Source: JAHJKV01 sp963678135
GTDB taxonomy: Bacteria > Desulfobacterota > Desulfovibrionia > Desulfovibrionales > Desulfovibrionaceae
Length of the DNA stretch: 64,000 nt
NCBI GenBank assembly: GCA_963678135.1
Contig: OY782667.1
Span: 682,001 to 746,000, forward strand
Reading direction: 5' to 3'
Below are positions 28,379 through 36,629 of the stretch, piece by piece. The notes beneath the pieces were generated by a model. It worked only from the letters and a program-made list of their open reading frames with translations, was not told the DNA's origin and made no database searches. Positions within the stretch are counted from its first letter, which is position 1; each line of letters opens with the position of its first letter. A program made the position numbers and the translations under genes.

Positions 28379-28504
28379 AAAGAACGCCTAGTATATTTTA
28401 ATTTGCTCTCTCTAGACTATTTACAATTTCTAGCCTTCTGCAAATTTTACAGTAGGCTGTACTTCATAATCTTTCTCAATATTTTGTAATTTACTTGTTT
28501 TTCT

Positions 28505-28532
28505 TGTCATTCTGCGCGAAGTCGCAGAATCT
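28505..28532 (+). repeat. dispersed palindromic element, copy 4
   Basis: ATTCTGCG and CGCAGAAT arms around a short GAAGT centre, the A/T-variant of the family. It lies between smpB and ptsI, 25 bases after the end of ptsI on the minus strand, where its hairpin could also act in 3'-end formation. Confidence 0.8.
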
Positions 28533-28557
28533 ATGCTTTTTTTCTGTCTGTTGAGTT

Positions 28558-30354
28558 TCAATTATTTTTTTCTTGCAAGCTATCATCAAACTCAAGAAGT
28601 GAAGAATAAAACAGCAATTCTTCCGGATATTTTTCAAAAATTTTATCTTTTACCAGCATATTGATCCGCCCGACATTATGTTGCTGAATCACTTCCTTGA
28701 GCAAGTCATGGCAATCTTCCATATGCGTTTGGCGAATAATACTCTTAATGCCCGGGATAGCTTGCGGAGTGAGTGAAATACAGTCAATCTGCATACCCAT
28801 GAGAATTGGAATACAGTAAGGATCAGAGGCGACTTCTCCGCAAAGGCTGACCTCGATACCTGCCTCATGTGCAGCATCCACAACATGCTTGATGGAGCGC
28901 AGTACAGCAGGATGCAAGGGTTGATATAAATATGAGACATTTTGATTTGTGCGGTCAATGCCAAGGGAATATTGGATAAGGTCATTGGTGCCAATGGAAA
29001 AGAAATCTACTTCCTTGGCCAAAATTTCAGCGATCATAACCGCACCCGGAAGTTCTATCATAATCCCAATCGGGATATTTTCCTTAAAAGGCAGACCTTC
29101 GGCTTTTAAGGAATTCATGGCATTGAGGAGCATGGCTTTGGCCTCACGCAGTTCACTCAAACCAGAGATCATGGGGAACATGATGGAGACTTCCCCTTCC
29201 ATGGAAGCTCGGAGAATAGCCCTGAGCTGGGTTTGAAACATGGCAGGATGCTTTAAGCAAAAACGAATGGCTCGCAAGCCCAAAGCAGGATTATCTTCTT
29301 CTAAGGAACCAATACGGGCAATGGTTTTATCCGCACCAAGATCCAAGGTGCGAAAAACAACCTTTTGCGGAGCAAGCAGGGAAGCTACTTCGGAATATAC
29401 CTCAACAAGCTCCTCTTCATCAGGCAAATCAGCACGATTAAGATAAGCATATTCTGTACGAAACAGCCCCACGCCCTCACTATGCTTATCACGCACCTGG
29501 GTTACTTCTTCACGCAGTTCTATATTTGCCAAGACCTTAACTTGAAACCCATCTTTGGTTTCTGCCGGAAGATGTGCTTGGCTATTTATTCTTTTTTTGT
29601 ATGTTTCAAATTTACTTTCAAGCTGCTGATAATATATTGTTTCATCTTCCGAGGGATTGACTAAAATGCGCCCTTTGAAGCCATCAACAATAACAAAATC
29701 TCCGGTATTAACATAGCGCTCCAATTCATTGACCCCGACCAAGGCAGGAATATCCATGGAGCGAGCGAGAATGCCGGTATGTGATGTTTTTCCGCCCCGA
29801 ACAGTACAAAAGGCTTTGACCTTGCCCACGGTAAATTCCACGGTATCCGCCGGAGTCAAATCATAGGCCATGATCATGGAACCCCAAGCAAGGTCTTGCG
29901 GAGCCATTTCACAACCAAGCAAATTGTTTTGAACACGATCCGCTACTTGATACACATCCTGTATGCGTGATTTAAGATATTCATCCCCAATTTTTGCAAA
30001 AGCCGAGGCGATTTCATCCACTGCTTTTTCTAAAGCCCATTCAGCATTGGCGTGAAGCTTACGAACATTTTCAAGAGCAACTTTTTTGAGCTTAGGATCA
30101 CGCAAGATCATTAAATGTGAATCAAAAACAAGGCGATGCTGCTGCCATTCGTCTGGTAGCTTGCTACGCGCTTCCTCAACTTCTTTTTCCACAAAAGAAA
30201 AAGCAGACTCCAAACGCTCTGCTTCTTGCTCTAGAGCATGAGCAACAACGCAGTACCTTGGCAAAGAAGCCCGATTATTGCGATTGATAAAAACAGCCTT
30301 ACCTGAATTGATGCCCCCTGAAACCGGTATTCCGGTAAGAATACGCTGCGCCAT
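28558..30354 (-). CDS. ptsI: phosphoenolpyruvate-protein phosphotransferase (PTS enzyme I)
   Basis: The 598-residue enzyme I has the phospho-His swivel domain GGKTSHTGILARSM (His near 190), the PEP-binding barrel signatures GLFRTEYAYL, FRTLDLGADK and GTNDLIQYSLGIDR, and the catalytic Cys in SLCGEVASDP near 503. It transfers phosphate from PEP to HPr in the cytoplasm. It begins directly after the HPr stop, so ptsH-ptsI is one unit, with an EIID gene upstream. Confidence 0.96.
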   Translation of the reverse strand: MAQRILTGIPVSGGINSGKAVFINRNNRASLPRYCVVAHALEQEAERLESAFSFVEKEVEEARSKLPDEWQQHRLVFDSHLMILRDPKLKKVALENVRKLHANAEWALEKAVDEIASAFAKIGDEYLKSRIQDVYQVADRVQNNLLGCEMAPQDLAWGSMIMAYDLTPADTVEFTVGKVKAFCTVRGGKTSHTGILARSMDIPALVGVNELERYVNTGDFVIVDGFKGRILVNPSEDETIYYQQLESKFETYKKRINSQAHLPAETKDGFQVKVLANIELREEVTQVRDKHSEGVGLFRTEYAYLNRADLPDEEELVEVYSEVASLLAPQKVVFRTLDLGADKTIARIGSLEEDNPALGLRAIRFCLKHPAMFQTQLRAILRASMEGEVSIMFPMISGLSELREAKAMLLNAMNSLKAEGLPFKENIPIGIMIELPGAVMIAEILAKEVDFFSIGTNDLIQYSLGIDRTNQNVSYLYQPLHPAVLRSIKHVVDAAHEAGIEVSLCGEVASDPYCIPILMGMQIDCISLTPQAIPGIKSIIRQTHMEDCHDLLKEVIQQHNVGRINMLVKDKIFEKYPEELLFYSSLLEFDDSLQEKNN

Positions 30355-30672
30355 TTATTTTTTTTCACCAAAACGATCCTGAAACAAAATTTCAAGAGAA
30401 TCTAAGGCCTGCTCTGCATCATGCCCAACAGCCTTAATTTGCAGTGAGCTTCCTGCTTCTGCCTCAAGAGTAAGAATATCTAAAATAGATTTAGCGTCTG
30501 CCTTTTGCTGTGCTTTGGAAATAAAAATATCAGACTGAAAGCGCTGGGCTTCTTTTGCAAGAATGCCTGCCGGTCGAGCATGAAGGCCACTTTGGTTGGC
30601 AACTATAACCTCTTTGCAAAAATTGCTCTCTGACTGCAAAACAGTTTCACATGCAGCAAAATCACTCGACAT
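30355..30672 (-). CDS. ptsH: phosphocarrier protein HPr
   Basis: The 105-residue HPr has the active-site His31 in GLHARPAG and the regulatory-serine region KSILDILTL (Ser62, equivalent to Ser46 of classical HPr). About fifteen extra residues precede the normal HPr start. It carries phosphate from enzyme I to EII proteins and possibly serves as a regulatory signal. It sits between the EIID gene (22 bp upstream) and ptsI. Confidence 0.95.
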   Translation of the reverse strand: MSSDFAACETVLQSESNFCKEVIVANQSGLHARPAGILAKEAQRFQSDIFISKAQQKADAKSILDILTLEAEAGSSLQIKAVGHDAEQALDSLEILFQDRFGEKK

Positions 30673-30694
30673 AAATTTTTATTCTCCTTTATGT

Positions 30695-31498
30695 TCACTC
30701 AAAAAAACCATATATCATCACTTTTTCTGTAAGCCAATGGCTGAGTTGTAAAAAAAGCAGTAGAGCAAGCATACACCCTATCAGTACATACTCTCGCCGG
30801 ATTTTTTTAGCAAAAAGTATATACGCGCCTCCTGCCATGAAAACAAGCATCAAAAACCATTCCAAACGAGGAATTTTGTCAGGCCAAGCCAAAGCCAAAA
30901 AGCTGACCAAAAGCAGGGCGTTGATCATTTTTATGGGGCGACTCCAATTGATAAGTTTTACGTTCTTGAGCGTAATTAAAAAACTTAATCCATAACGAAG
31001 CCCAGCCCAAAAGGTAATGATTCTAAAAAGCTGTATGCCAAATAAGCAAAAAAGACTAAAAAAAAGAGCACGATAAGTGTAATCAGCACAAAAAAAACAA
31101 AGAGTGGACAGTGCCCATAAAACCAGCAAAGAACCGGAAAAAAGAGAATCTCCTATGGCTGAAAGCGTATGGCAAATTGTTTTTATATTTTTTTCCAAGG
31201 CATTGGCTTGCATTCCCCCTCTGGCAATGGCTTGTTCCAAGGAAATAAAAAGTCCCATGGCACAGGGAACCCAAAAGGGGTGCGTATTAAAATACCCGGC
31301 ATAGCGAGAACACGCTTGTTTTGTTTTTTGGGGATCTTTATAAATATATTCAAGAGCCGGATACATGGCAAAAGCCACTCCAACAGAACTGTAGCCACTG
31401 GGATTAAAGCATGTACCTGCAAGGTAGCTTCGTAAAAAAGACTGAAAAAAGCTCTTGCTTTCTGCTGATATCCATTGCTGTTTTTCCATCATGATCAT
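30695..31498 (-). CDS. PTS mannose-family EIID membrane component
   Basis: The 267-residue protein matches the EIID (ManZ-type) family: FNPSGYSSVGVAFAMYPALE near 33-55, NTHPFWVPCAMGLFISLEQ near 70-90, and GDSLFSGSLL, followed by several C-terminal membrane helices. EIID forms the sugar channel with EIIC, but neither EIIC nor EIIA/EIIB is in this window. Its start overlaps the bioY stop (ATGA), so it is translated with BioY and precedes ptsH-ptsI. It may pair with components elsewhere or have a regulatory role. Confidence 0.85.
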   Translation of the reverse strand: MIMMEKQQWISAESKSFFQSFLRSYLAGTCFNPSGYSSVGVAFAMYPALEYIYKDPQKTKQACSRYAGYFNTHPFWVPCAMGLFISLEQAIARGGMQANALEKNIKTICHTLSAIGDSLFSGSLLVLWALSTLCFFCADYTYRALFFSLFCLFGIQLFRIITFWAGLRYGLSFLITLKNVKLINWSRPIKMINALLLVSFLALAWPDKIPRLEWFLMLVFMAGGAYILFAKKIRREYVLIGCMLALLLFLQLSHWLTEKVMIYGFFE

Positions 31499-32040
31499 TG
31501 CCTTTGGGGGAGCAAGGTACTCTTATCAAGCATTTTATAGCAAGCCACTGCCGTGAACATTTTGAGTATATCCCACACGATATAGGGATATAGGCCAAGT
31601 ACAAGAGCTTTAGACCATGGCACTTCTAAGCAATACTTAAGCCATACAAGTCCAAAAATATATATGGTTCCAAGGGCCAAAAATCCCCAAAATATACCTG
31701 AGAACCAAGACAATGCTCTTTTTTTATTTGCCATGCCAGCTACTGCTACTGCGGGAAGAAAGCCAAGCAAATATCCTCCTGAAGGGCCAAACAAATGTGC
31801 AAAACCAGCAGTTCCACCGGAAAAAACAGGCAGACCCACAAGCCCTGCGCTTAAATACAGCACAATGCACAGCATAGCGCGCTTTGAGCCAAGGATATAA
31901 GCAGACAAAAGCACGAACAAAACTTGTGCGGTAATTGGTACCGGCCCTATATGCACGGCCAAAAAAGCTCCGGAGCTTATAAAAGCAGCTAAAAGCGAAG
32001 TCCAGACAAGGCTATGCAGTGAGGCTAAACTTTTACGCAT
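31495..32040 (-). CDS. bioY: biotin transporter BioY (S component)
   Basis: The 181-residue membrane protein has about six hydrophobic helices and BioY signatures: HIGPVPITAQVLFVLL near 30-45 and FGPSGGYLLGF near 84-94. BioY binds biotin and, with or without the energy-coupling module (EcfA/EcfT), imports it. No BioM or BioN gene is adjacent, so it would work alone or with a shared module. It ends overlapping the EIID start by four bases and follows rsmI. Confidence 0.92.
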   Translation of the reverse strand: MRKSLASLHSLVWTSLLAAFISSGAFLAVHIGPVPITAQVLFVLLSAYILGSKRAMLCIVLYLSAGLVGLPVFSGGTAGFAHLFGPSGGYLLGFLPAVAVAGMANKKRALSWFSGIFWGFLALGTIYIFGLVWLKYCLEVPWSKALVLGLYPYIVWDILKMFTAVACYKMLDKSTLLPQRQ

Positions 32041-32056
32041 ATTATTGACTCTTTTT

Positions 32057-32884
32057 TTATTGAAGCTCTTGCATTAACTCATAAATTTGTTTGCTTGTAA
32101 AACCATGTACTTTTTTTGCCACGCGCTGGGCAATTGCTTTGGGCTTACCTCCCAAGCTTAGTTCTTTTGTAAGAATCGTTTGTACTTGCTTGAGGCTATC
32201 AGTATACTGCTCTTCAGGTGGCCCGATAATAAGGGTGATTTCTCCCTTAAATTCCATGTTGGCTTCATGCAGTGCATCAAGCTGCCCTAACACAAACTCT
32301 TCAAAATTTTTTGTTAGCTCGCGTGCAATGCAAAAAGGTCGATTGCCCAGCACTGAAAAGCACAAATCAAGCGTTTGAGAAAGTCTAGTTTTTCTCTCAA
32401 AAAAAACCAAAGTATGTTTAAGCTCCTTGTACTGAGCCAATATCTTTTTGATTTGGCCTTCTTTGCGTGGCAAAAATCCAAGAAAGGAAAAAGGGTATGG
32501 TGGTAGTCCGGATGCACTTAAGGCCGTGATCAAAGCGCAAGGTCCAGGAACTGGCACGATGCGTAATCCTGCCTTTCTGGCTTCAGCAACAAGTCTGTAC
32601 CCTGGATCTGCAATAAGGGGGGTGCCTGCATCAGAAATAATAGCTATATCAAGACCTTGTTCTAATTTTTTTATAATATTTGGCAGGCGTTCTTGTTCAT
32701 TATGTTCATGAAAACTTATAAAAGCGTTTTTGTTTTTCAGTCCTAGGCGAGCAAATAAAGCCCCTGCCCTACGCGTATCCTCAGCAAGGATACTATCGAC
32801 TTGGCCGAGTATTTGTTTTGCCCGAGGTGAACAGTCTTCGACATTACCCAAAGGCGTGGCCACCACATATAAAACCCCGGCCAT
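32057..32884 (-). CDS. rsmI: 16S rRNA (cytidine-1402-2'-O)-methyltransferase RsmI
   Basis: The 275-residue protein starts with the family signature GVLYVVATPLGNVEDCSPRA and carries EDTRRAG, SFHEHNEQER, ISDAGTPLIADPG (SAM-binding area, about 84-96) and VPGPCALITALSASGLP. A C-terminal helical extension (AIAQRVAKKVHGFTSKQIYEL) is typical. RsmI 2'-O-methylates C1402 of 16S rRNA with RsmH. The start ATG 32884 lies 3 bp past the thioesterase stop; bioY follows by 16 bp. Confidence 0.95.
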   Translation of the reverse strand: MAGVLYVVATPLGNVEDCSPRAKQILGQVDSILAEDTRRAGALFARLGLKNKNAFISFHEHNEQERLPNIIKKLEQGLDIAIISDAGTPLIADPGYRLVAEARKAGLRIVPVPGPCALITALSASGLPPYPFSFLGFLPRKEGQIKKILAQYKELKHTLVFFERKTRLSQTLDLCFSVLGNRPFCIARELTKNFEEFVLGQLDALHEANMEFKGEITLIIGPPEEQYTDSLKQVQTILTKELSLGGKPKAIAQRVAKKVHGFTSKQIYELMQELQ

Positions 32885-32887
32885 AGG

Positions 32888-33382
32888 CTATTTGTCTCCC
32901 TGTTCAGCCTGTAGTTGAGTCAAGCGCATGTCTCTACGCAAAACAGCCTCGCGATGGCGACGGATAGCGGTTTCAGAATTCAGGATAAGCGGTGGAACTG
33001 TTGTTGGCTTGCCATTGTCATCTAAAGCCACATAGGTCAAATATGCAGTGCTGGTGTGGCGCCGTTCTCCGGTCATCAAATTTTCAGCTTCCACGCGAAC
33101 TCCAACTTCCATTGAGGTTTTGCCCACATAATTAAGGCTGGCCTTAAAATGGAGTAAATCACCAACATAGGCTGGCCTTTTGAAGTCCATGCGATCTATG
33201 GACGCTGTTACCACATTGCTTCGGCTATGGCGCTTGCAAACCACGCCTCCGGCAGTATCCACATGCTTGAGAATAACTCCTCCGTGCAAATTTCCGGATG
33301 GATTGGCATCTTGTGGCATCACAGCATGAGTCATTTCAATACAGCTTTCAGCTGAGCTGCGCTGTGTTCTTTGTTCATTCAT
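32888..33382 (-). CDS. acyl-CoA thioesterase (hotdog fold)
   Basis: The 164-residue hotdog-fold protein has the family motif DANPSGNLHGGVILKHVDTAGG near 23-44 (catalytic-type Asn and Asp), followed by RHSRSNVVTASIDRMDFKRP and a C-terminal TVPPLIL. It resembles cytosolic acyl-CoA hydrolases (YciA/BFIT group) that release fatty acids from CoA. It ends 3 bp before rsmI and follows a small helical protein by 26 bp. Confidence 0.88.
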   Translation of the reverse strand: MNEQRTQRSSAESCIEMTHAVMPQDANPSGNLHGGVILKHVDTAGGVVCKRHSRSNVVTASIDRMDFKRPAYVGDLLHFKASLNYVGKTSMEVGVRVEAENLMTGERRHTSTAYLTYVALDDNGKPTTVPPLILNSETAIRRHREAVLRRDMRLTQLQAEQGDK

Positions 33383-33408
33383 GCTTTTTCCTTTTTCAAA
33401 ACTCAGGG

Positions 33409-33651
33409 CTATTCTTCACGCTTGCGTCCAAATTCAACCCTTGCCCGGTAGACCATTCGCCCTACTGCTCTGCCTAATTCTCGCTCACGAGTTTTGATCA
33501 ATGATTCCGCAGCATCCCGATTTCCTTGACTTTTTAGGAGTGCAGCAGACTCCAAATCACGCAAATAATTTTCACATTCATGAATGAGACCTGAGAGATC
33601 AATGGTCTCTAGTTCCTTAGGAACTCGCACTGATTTTACCTTGCGACTCAC
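33409..33651 (-). CDS. hypothetical helical protein, 80 aa
   Basis: I do not recognise this family. The product is charged and mostly helical (ECENYLRDLESAALLKSQGNR, ESLIKTRERELGRAVGRM), with a basic N-terminus (MSRKVKSVRVPKELE) and a basic tail (VEFGRKREE), which suggests nucleic-acid or protein binding. It has an AAGGAG-like site before the ATG and lies 26 bp before the thioesterase gene on the same strand. Confidence 0.7.
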   Translation of the reverse strand: MSRKVKSVRVPKELETIDLSGLIHECENYLRDLESAALLKSQGNRDAAESLIKTRERELGRAVGRMVYRARVEFGRKREE

Positions 33652-33757
33652 AGCTCCTCCTTGTCATTACCTTATGTACTACAACTTGATTGCAAAACAT
33701 ATAAAAAGTCAACTTGTGCATATGATCATTTTGAATAGTTGCTTATTGCTATAGTCC

Positions 33758-34927
33758 TTATTGCTTTTGAGCTTTCCTAGACCCTGCATACAGTTCATAG
33801 AGCAATAACCTGCAGTCAAGGCGTGCGTTACGAAATGGTACACGCCTTGAGGTACGAAGCCCGACTTTTTTTGCCAAGTTCAAGTTTCCGGTAAAAATAC
33901 CACCTGTGTAGCCAGAGCATTGTTGCTTAAAAAAATTGCCGATAGCAACATATTGCTGCTCTAAGGCTTGCTCTAATCCAAGGCGTTTGCCATATTCTGG
34001 ATTCAGCACAATGAGTCCGGTTTCATTGTGTGGAAGTTTTGTTTCACGAAAATCACAACAAGCGCATTCAATATATTCTTCAACTTTGGCACGCTTGGCA
34101 TTCTGTTTTGTGATTTCCACTGCTTTTGGATCAATATCCGTGGCAATGATCTGGCCGGATATTTCTTGCTTGCAATTCAGCATGGCATCTTCCTGTAATT
34201 CTTCCCAAATTTGAGGATCGTAGCCAGCAAGATACTTAAAAGAAAAGTAGTCTCGCAAAGTTCCTGGAGAACGCCCCAAAGCCATAAGTGCAGCCTCAAT
34301 AGCCAAAGTACCTGAACCGCACATCGGGTTGATAAAGGTCTTGCCTTGGTAGTTTGCAGCAAAAAGCACTGCTGCTGCTAAAGTCTCTTGCATGGGAGCT
34401 GTATGTGGCAAAAGCCGATAACCGCGCTGAGCCAAGGGTTTGCCTGAACAGTCAAGATACAGTGTTACTGTCTCTTGATCCCAGTGCAGAAAAAGAGCCG
34501 CGCCTTTATTTTCCTTGCCGGAATCAGGGCGCACACCATTATCATTACGCATACGGTCAACAATCGCGTCTTTAAGCTTAAGCGCAGCAAACATAGAATT
34601 ATTCACGGCTTGCGTATTTAACGTGGCAGAAACAGAAAAATAACCATCCAAAGGAAGGTAACGCTCCCAATCTATTTTGCGTGCATTACGGTACAGCCAA
34701 TCAGGATTCGTGGCTTTGAAGCTACTTATTTGAAAAAGCACCCGATGTCCTGTACGCAGGCCAAGACATAAGCGCATACAATCAATGAGCGTTCCTTGTG
34801 ATCGCACTCCAAGCAGCAGTTCTTCTTTCACAGGCAGCCCAAGCTCCTGAACCTCTTTGGCTAAAAAAGGGGAAAGAAGCGGAGGACAAGTAACTAAAAT
34901 ACTTGATGCTTTGTTCCATTCAGACAT
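33758..34927 (-). CDS. THUMP-domain class I RNA methyltransferase (RlmL/UPF0020 type)
   Basis: The 389-residue protein has an N-terminal ferredoxin-like/THUMP region (about 1-150, ending near DCSGKPLAQRGYR) and a UPF0020 methyltransferase domain with NPMCGSGTLAIEAALMALGRSPG (SAM motif near 190-212) and a catalytic loop near 300. Members make N2-methylguanine in 23S rRNA or tRNA. The usual NPPYG loop reads NPEYG here. A three-copy ~60-bp tandem repeat overlaps its first codons. The gene leads the minus-strand unit down to ptsI, although with a 106-bp gap. Confidence 0.87.
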   Translation of the reverse strand: MSEWNKASSILVTCPPLLSPFLAKEVQELGLPVKEELLLGVRSQGTLIDCMRLCLGLRTGHRVLFQISSFKATNPDWLYRNARKIDWERYLPLDGYFSVSATLNTQAVNNSMFAALKLKDAIVDRMRNDNGVRPDSGKENKGAALFLHWDQETVTLYLDCSGKPLAQRGYRLLPHTAPMQETLAAAVLFAANYQGKTFINPMCGSGTLAIEAALMALGRSPGTLRDYFSFKYLAGYDPQIWEELQEDAMLNCKQEISGQIIATDIDPKAVEITKQNAKRAKVEEYIECACCDFRETKLPHNETGLIVLNPEYGKRLGLEQALEQQYVAIGNFFKQQCSGYTGGIFTGNLNLAKKVGLRTSRRVPFRNARLDCRLLLYELYAGSRKAQKQ

Positions 34928-35092
34928 ATGAGCCTTACTCTTTTGTCACTCTCGTGTTATTATAAATCATGAATTTTATTTCAGACATGCTGTTCTACTC
35001 TTCTGTCATTCTCATGTCATTATAAGGCATGAATTTCGATTCAGATATACAGTTTTACTCTCGTACCATTACAAATCCTGAATTTCGCTCTT
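34919..35092. repeat. three ~60-bp tandem repeats overlapping the methyltransferase start
   Basis: Three imperfect copies with a period of 60-61 bp. Each has TCAGACAT or TCAGATAT, then TTACTC or CTACTC, then ATTATAAATCATGAATTT or a variant. The first copy begins in codons 1-3 of the methyltransferase gene, so copies of its ATGTCTGAA start are repeated upstream on the minus strand. The third copy has an internal deletion. Confidence 0.8.
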
Positions 35093-35235
35093 TTTTAGAA
35101 TGCGGTAATGTGCGATTTGTTTTTGCAACTTTTTTTTCGTCCATGGCATGTAGTCGTGGTAGTTCCTGAGATAGAAAAAGGCAATGCAAGATTTGTTGTT
35201 CAAAACAAGGTGGCAATACTTTACGCAGCATATCC

Positions 35236-35280
35236 GTGCTTTACGCAACGTAATAGTGCTTTACGCAACGTAATAGTGCT
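35236..35280 (+). repeat. 20-bp tandem repeat, 2.3 copies
   Basis: GTGCTTTACGCAACGTAATA occurs twice back to back (35236-35255, 35256-35275), followed by a partial third GTGCT. A decayed copy (TTTACGCAGCATATCC) precedes it. It lies in the gene-free stretch 34928-35611, just before palindromic-element copy 5. Confidence 0.85.
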
Positions 35281-35289
35281 TCTCCCTCC

Positions 35290-35319
35290 GTCATCCTGCG
35301 CTTTAGTCGCAGGATCCAG
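35290..35319 (+). repeat. dispersed palindromic element, copy 5
   Basis: ATCCTGCG...CGCAGGAT arms with a slightly longer centre (CTTTAGT on this strand). It forms a large inverted pair with copy 6, 90 bp downstream; the two lie head to head around a purine-rich segment, so a bigger hairpin is possible. Confidence 0.85.
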
Positions 35320-35408
35320 CAGAGCCGAGCTGGGAGGCTTTAACGCAGTAGGGGAAGAAGTAAAGGGGAAGGGAAGGCGAAGAAAAGAGAAGAAGAAAAG
35401 ACAGAAGA

Positions 35409-35438
35409 CTGGATCCTGCGACTTACGCGCAGGATGAC
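35409..35438 (-). repeat. dispersed palindromic element, copy 6
   Basis: Reverse-orientation copy with the ACTTACG centre, the same 30-bp form as copies 2, 3 and 10 apart from C/T changes. GGATGA(C/T) fragments follow it, which look like decayed pieces of the same element. Confidence 0.85.
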
Positions 35439-35611
35439 AAGAGGGGGACGTGCTACAACAAAAGGCGCGCAGGATGATAGAGGAGGATTACTGAATGAAG
35501 AGGAAAGTTAATATGCGTTTGTCCTGCTTAAAAGCGTGAGGGGAGAGAGGAGATGGCATGAAAATTGAATACTTTCTGTAGTGTAACAAAAAATCTGCGG
35601 AGGGAATGCAC

Positions 35612-35818
35612 ATGTACAGAGAATATTGTGAAATTTGTGGGCAACCAATTAAGAATATTGATTTTTATGTTGCAGTTAAGGGTGGAGCGATTTGTCCGGC
35701 TTGTCTTTTAAGGCAAAATGTGAGCGGTATGGATGATGAGCAAGAGCATACAAAAGCACTGGAACAAACCATTATGCTTGCAAATCGTATGAATAACGAG
35801 CGACAAGTATTTTTTTAA
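35612..35818 (+). CDS. small zinc-ribbon-like protein, 68 aa
   Basis: The product (MYREYCEICGQPI...) has two CxxC knuckles, CEIC near 6-9 and CPAC near 29-32, enough to bind one zinc, followed by an acidic helical tail with EQTIMLANRMNNERQVFF. I do not recognise a named family. GGAGGG at 35599-35604 is spaced seven bases from ATG 35612 but only one base from an upstream ATG (35606), which decides the start. It stands alone after a long repeat-rich stretch. Confidence 0.65.
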   Translation: MYREYCEICGQPIKNIDFYVAVKGGAICPACLLRQNVSGMDDEQEHTKALEQTIMLANRMNNERQVFF

Positions 35819-35898
35819 GAGTATGCTCAGGCAAAAAAGTATGCTCAGGCACGAAAACAATGTACCTACTGCCTATGCTTTTGTCTCGACTGTTTCGA

Positions 35899-36445
35899 TC
35901 AAACAACGGAAAGTAGCATTCGAGAAGGAATGTTCTCTTCCTTGGCTTGAAGCAGTTGAACAATATAGGCATTGAGGCCAAATGCCTGTGTCGAGCCAAA
36001 GGCATTGAATTGTAGCGTTTGAGCGGAAGAGTTTTGCTCTGCTTGGCTTGCTCTTATAGAGTATAATTGCTTTTTGGGGTCAATTTCCAAATCCTTGGCT
36101 GTATAGGTCATACCAAATTTGCCAAGTGTAAGACTCATCTTACGGGTTCGCACTGTGGCTGTAGGCGAAAAAGTCTGCTCAGCTTTTTGCGGAATGTTTT
36201 GGTACAAATCTGGAGTTTGCGTGAACTCAGATTTTTCAAAATTTTTGGAACATAAGGAGACCATGTTCATACAATCTTCCTCTGGCTGCCATGACAATTG
36301 TTTGAGCCGATTTATTTGTAGGGAGGATACAAAAAAACCGGTCAGCTCGCTGGCTGCCGGAATATAAAAAAAACGCCAGCAGCCATAACCGCCCAGCGCT
36401 CCGAGGCAAAAAATACTGTAAGGCTTTCGCCTTTGCCTCAAACAT
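35899..36445 (-). pseudogene. hypothetical anchored protein, apparently split by a 1-nt frameshift
   Basis: From ATG 36445 one frame reads a plausible N-terminus and membrane anchor (MFEAKAKALQYFLP...GRLWLLAFF). It then loses sense at an eight-base A/T run (36366-36373, T8 on the coding strand). The other frame continues with a soluble part to 35899 (YIPAASELTGFFV..., SLTLGKFGMTYTAKDLEID, NAYIVQLLQAKEENIP). One T fewer would fuse both into a single protein of about 180 residues. Alone, the second frame has only a TTG start without a ribosome site. I do not recognise the family; it could be a sequencing artefact or slippage-controlled. Confidence 0.45.
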
Positions 36446-36629
36446 CCATGAAGGATCGTCGGGAATTCGTCTCCTGTTCCTTGAAGACGAAGGAAAAAAT
36501 CTTTTTCCTTATATACTTCTTATATAGCGCATTATTTTTTTTTTTGCAAGCCTAGCGAAAACTGAAATTTTATGCCATAATTTTCGTTCTGTAACAAAGG
36601 ACTGCCATAGTGCGAAAACGAGGTTTTTC

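Noticed and set aside
35108..35437. 109-residue frame in the 35-kb gap
   Set aside because: It is formed by repeat sequence and ends in a Lys/Arg-rich run (KGKGRRRKEKKKRQ) from purine-rich repeat flanks.
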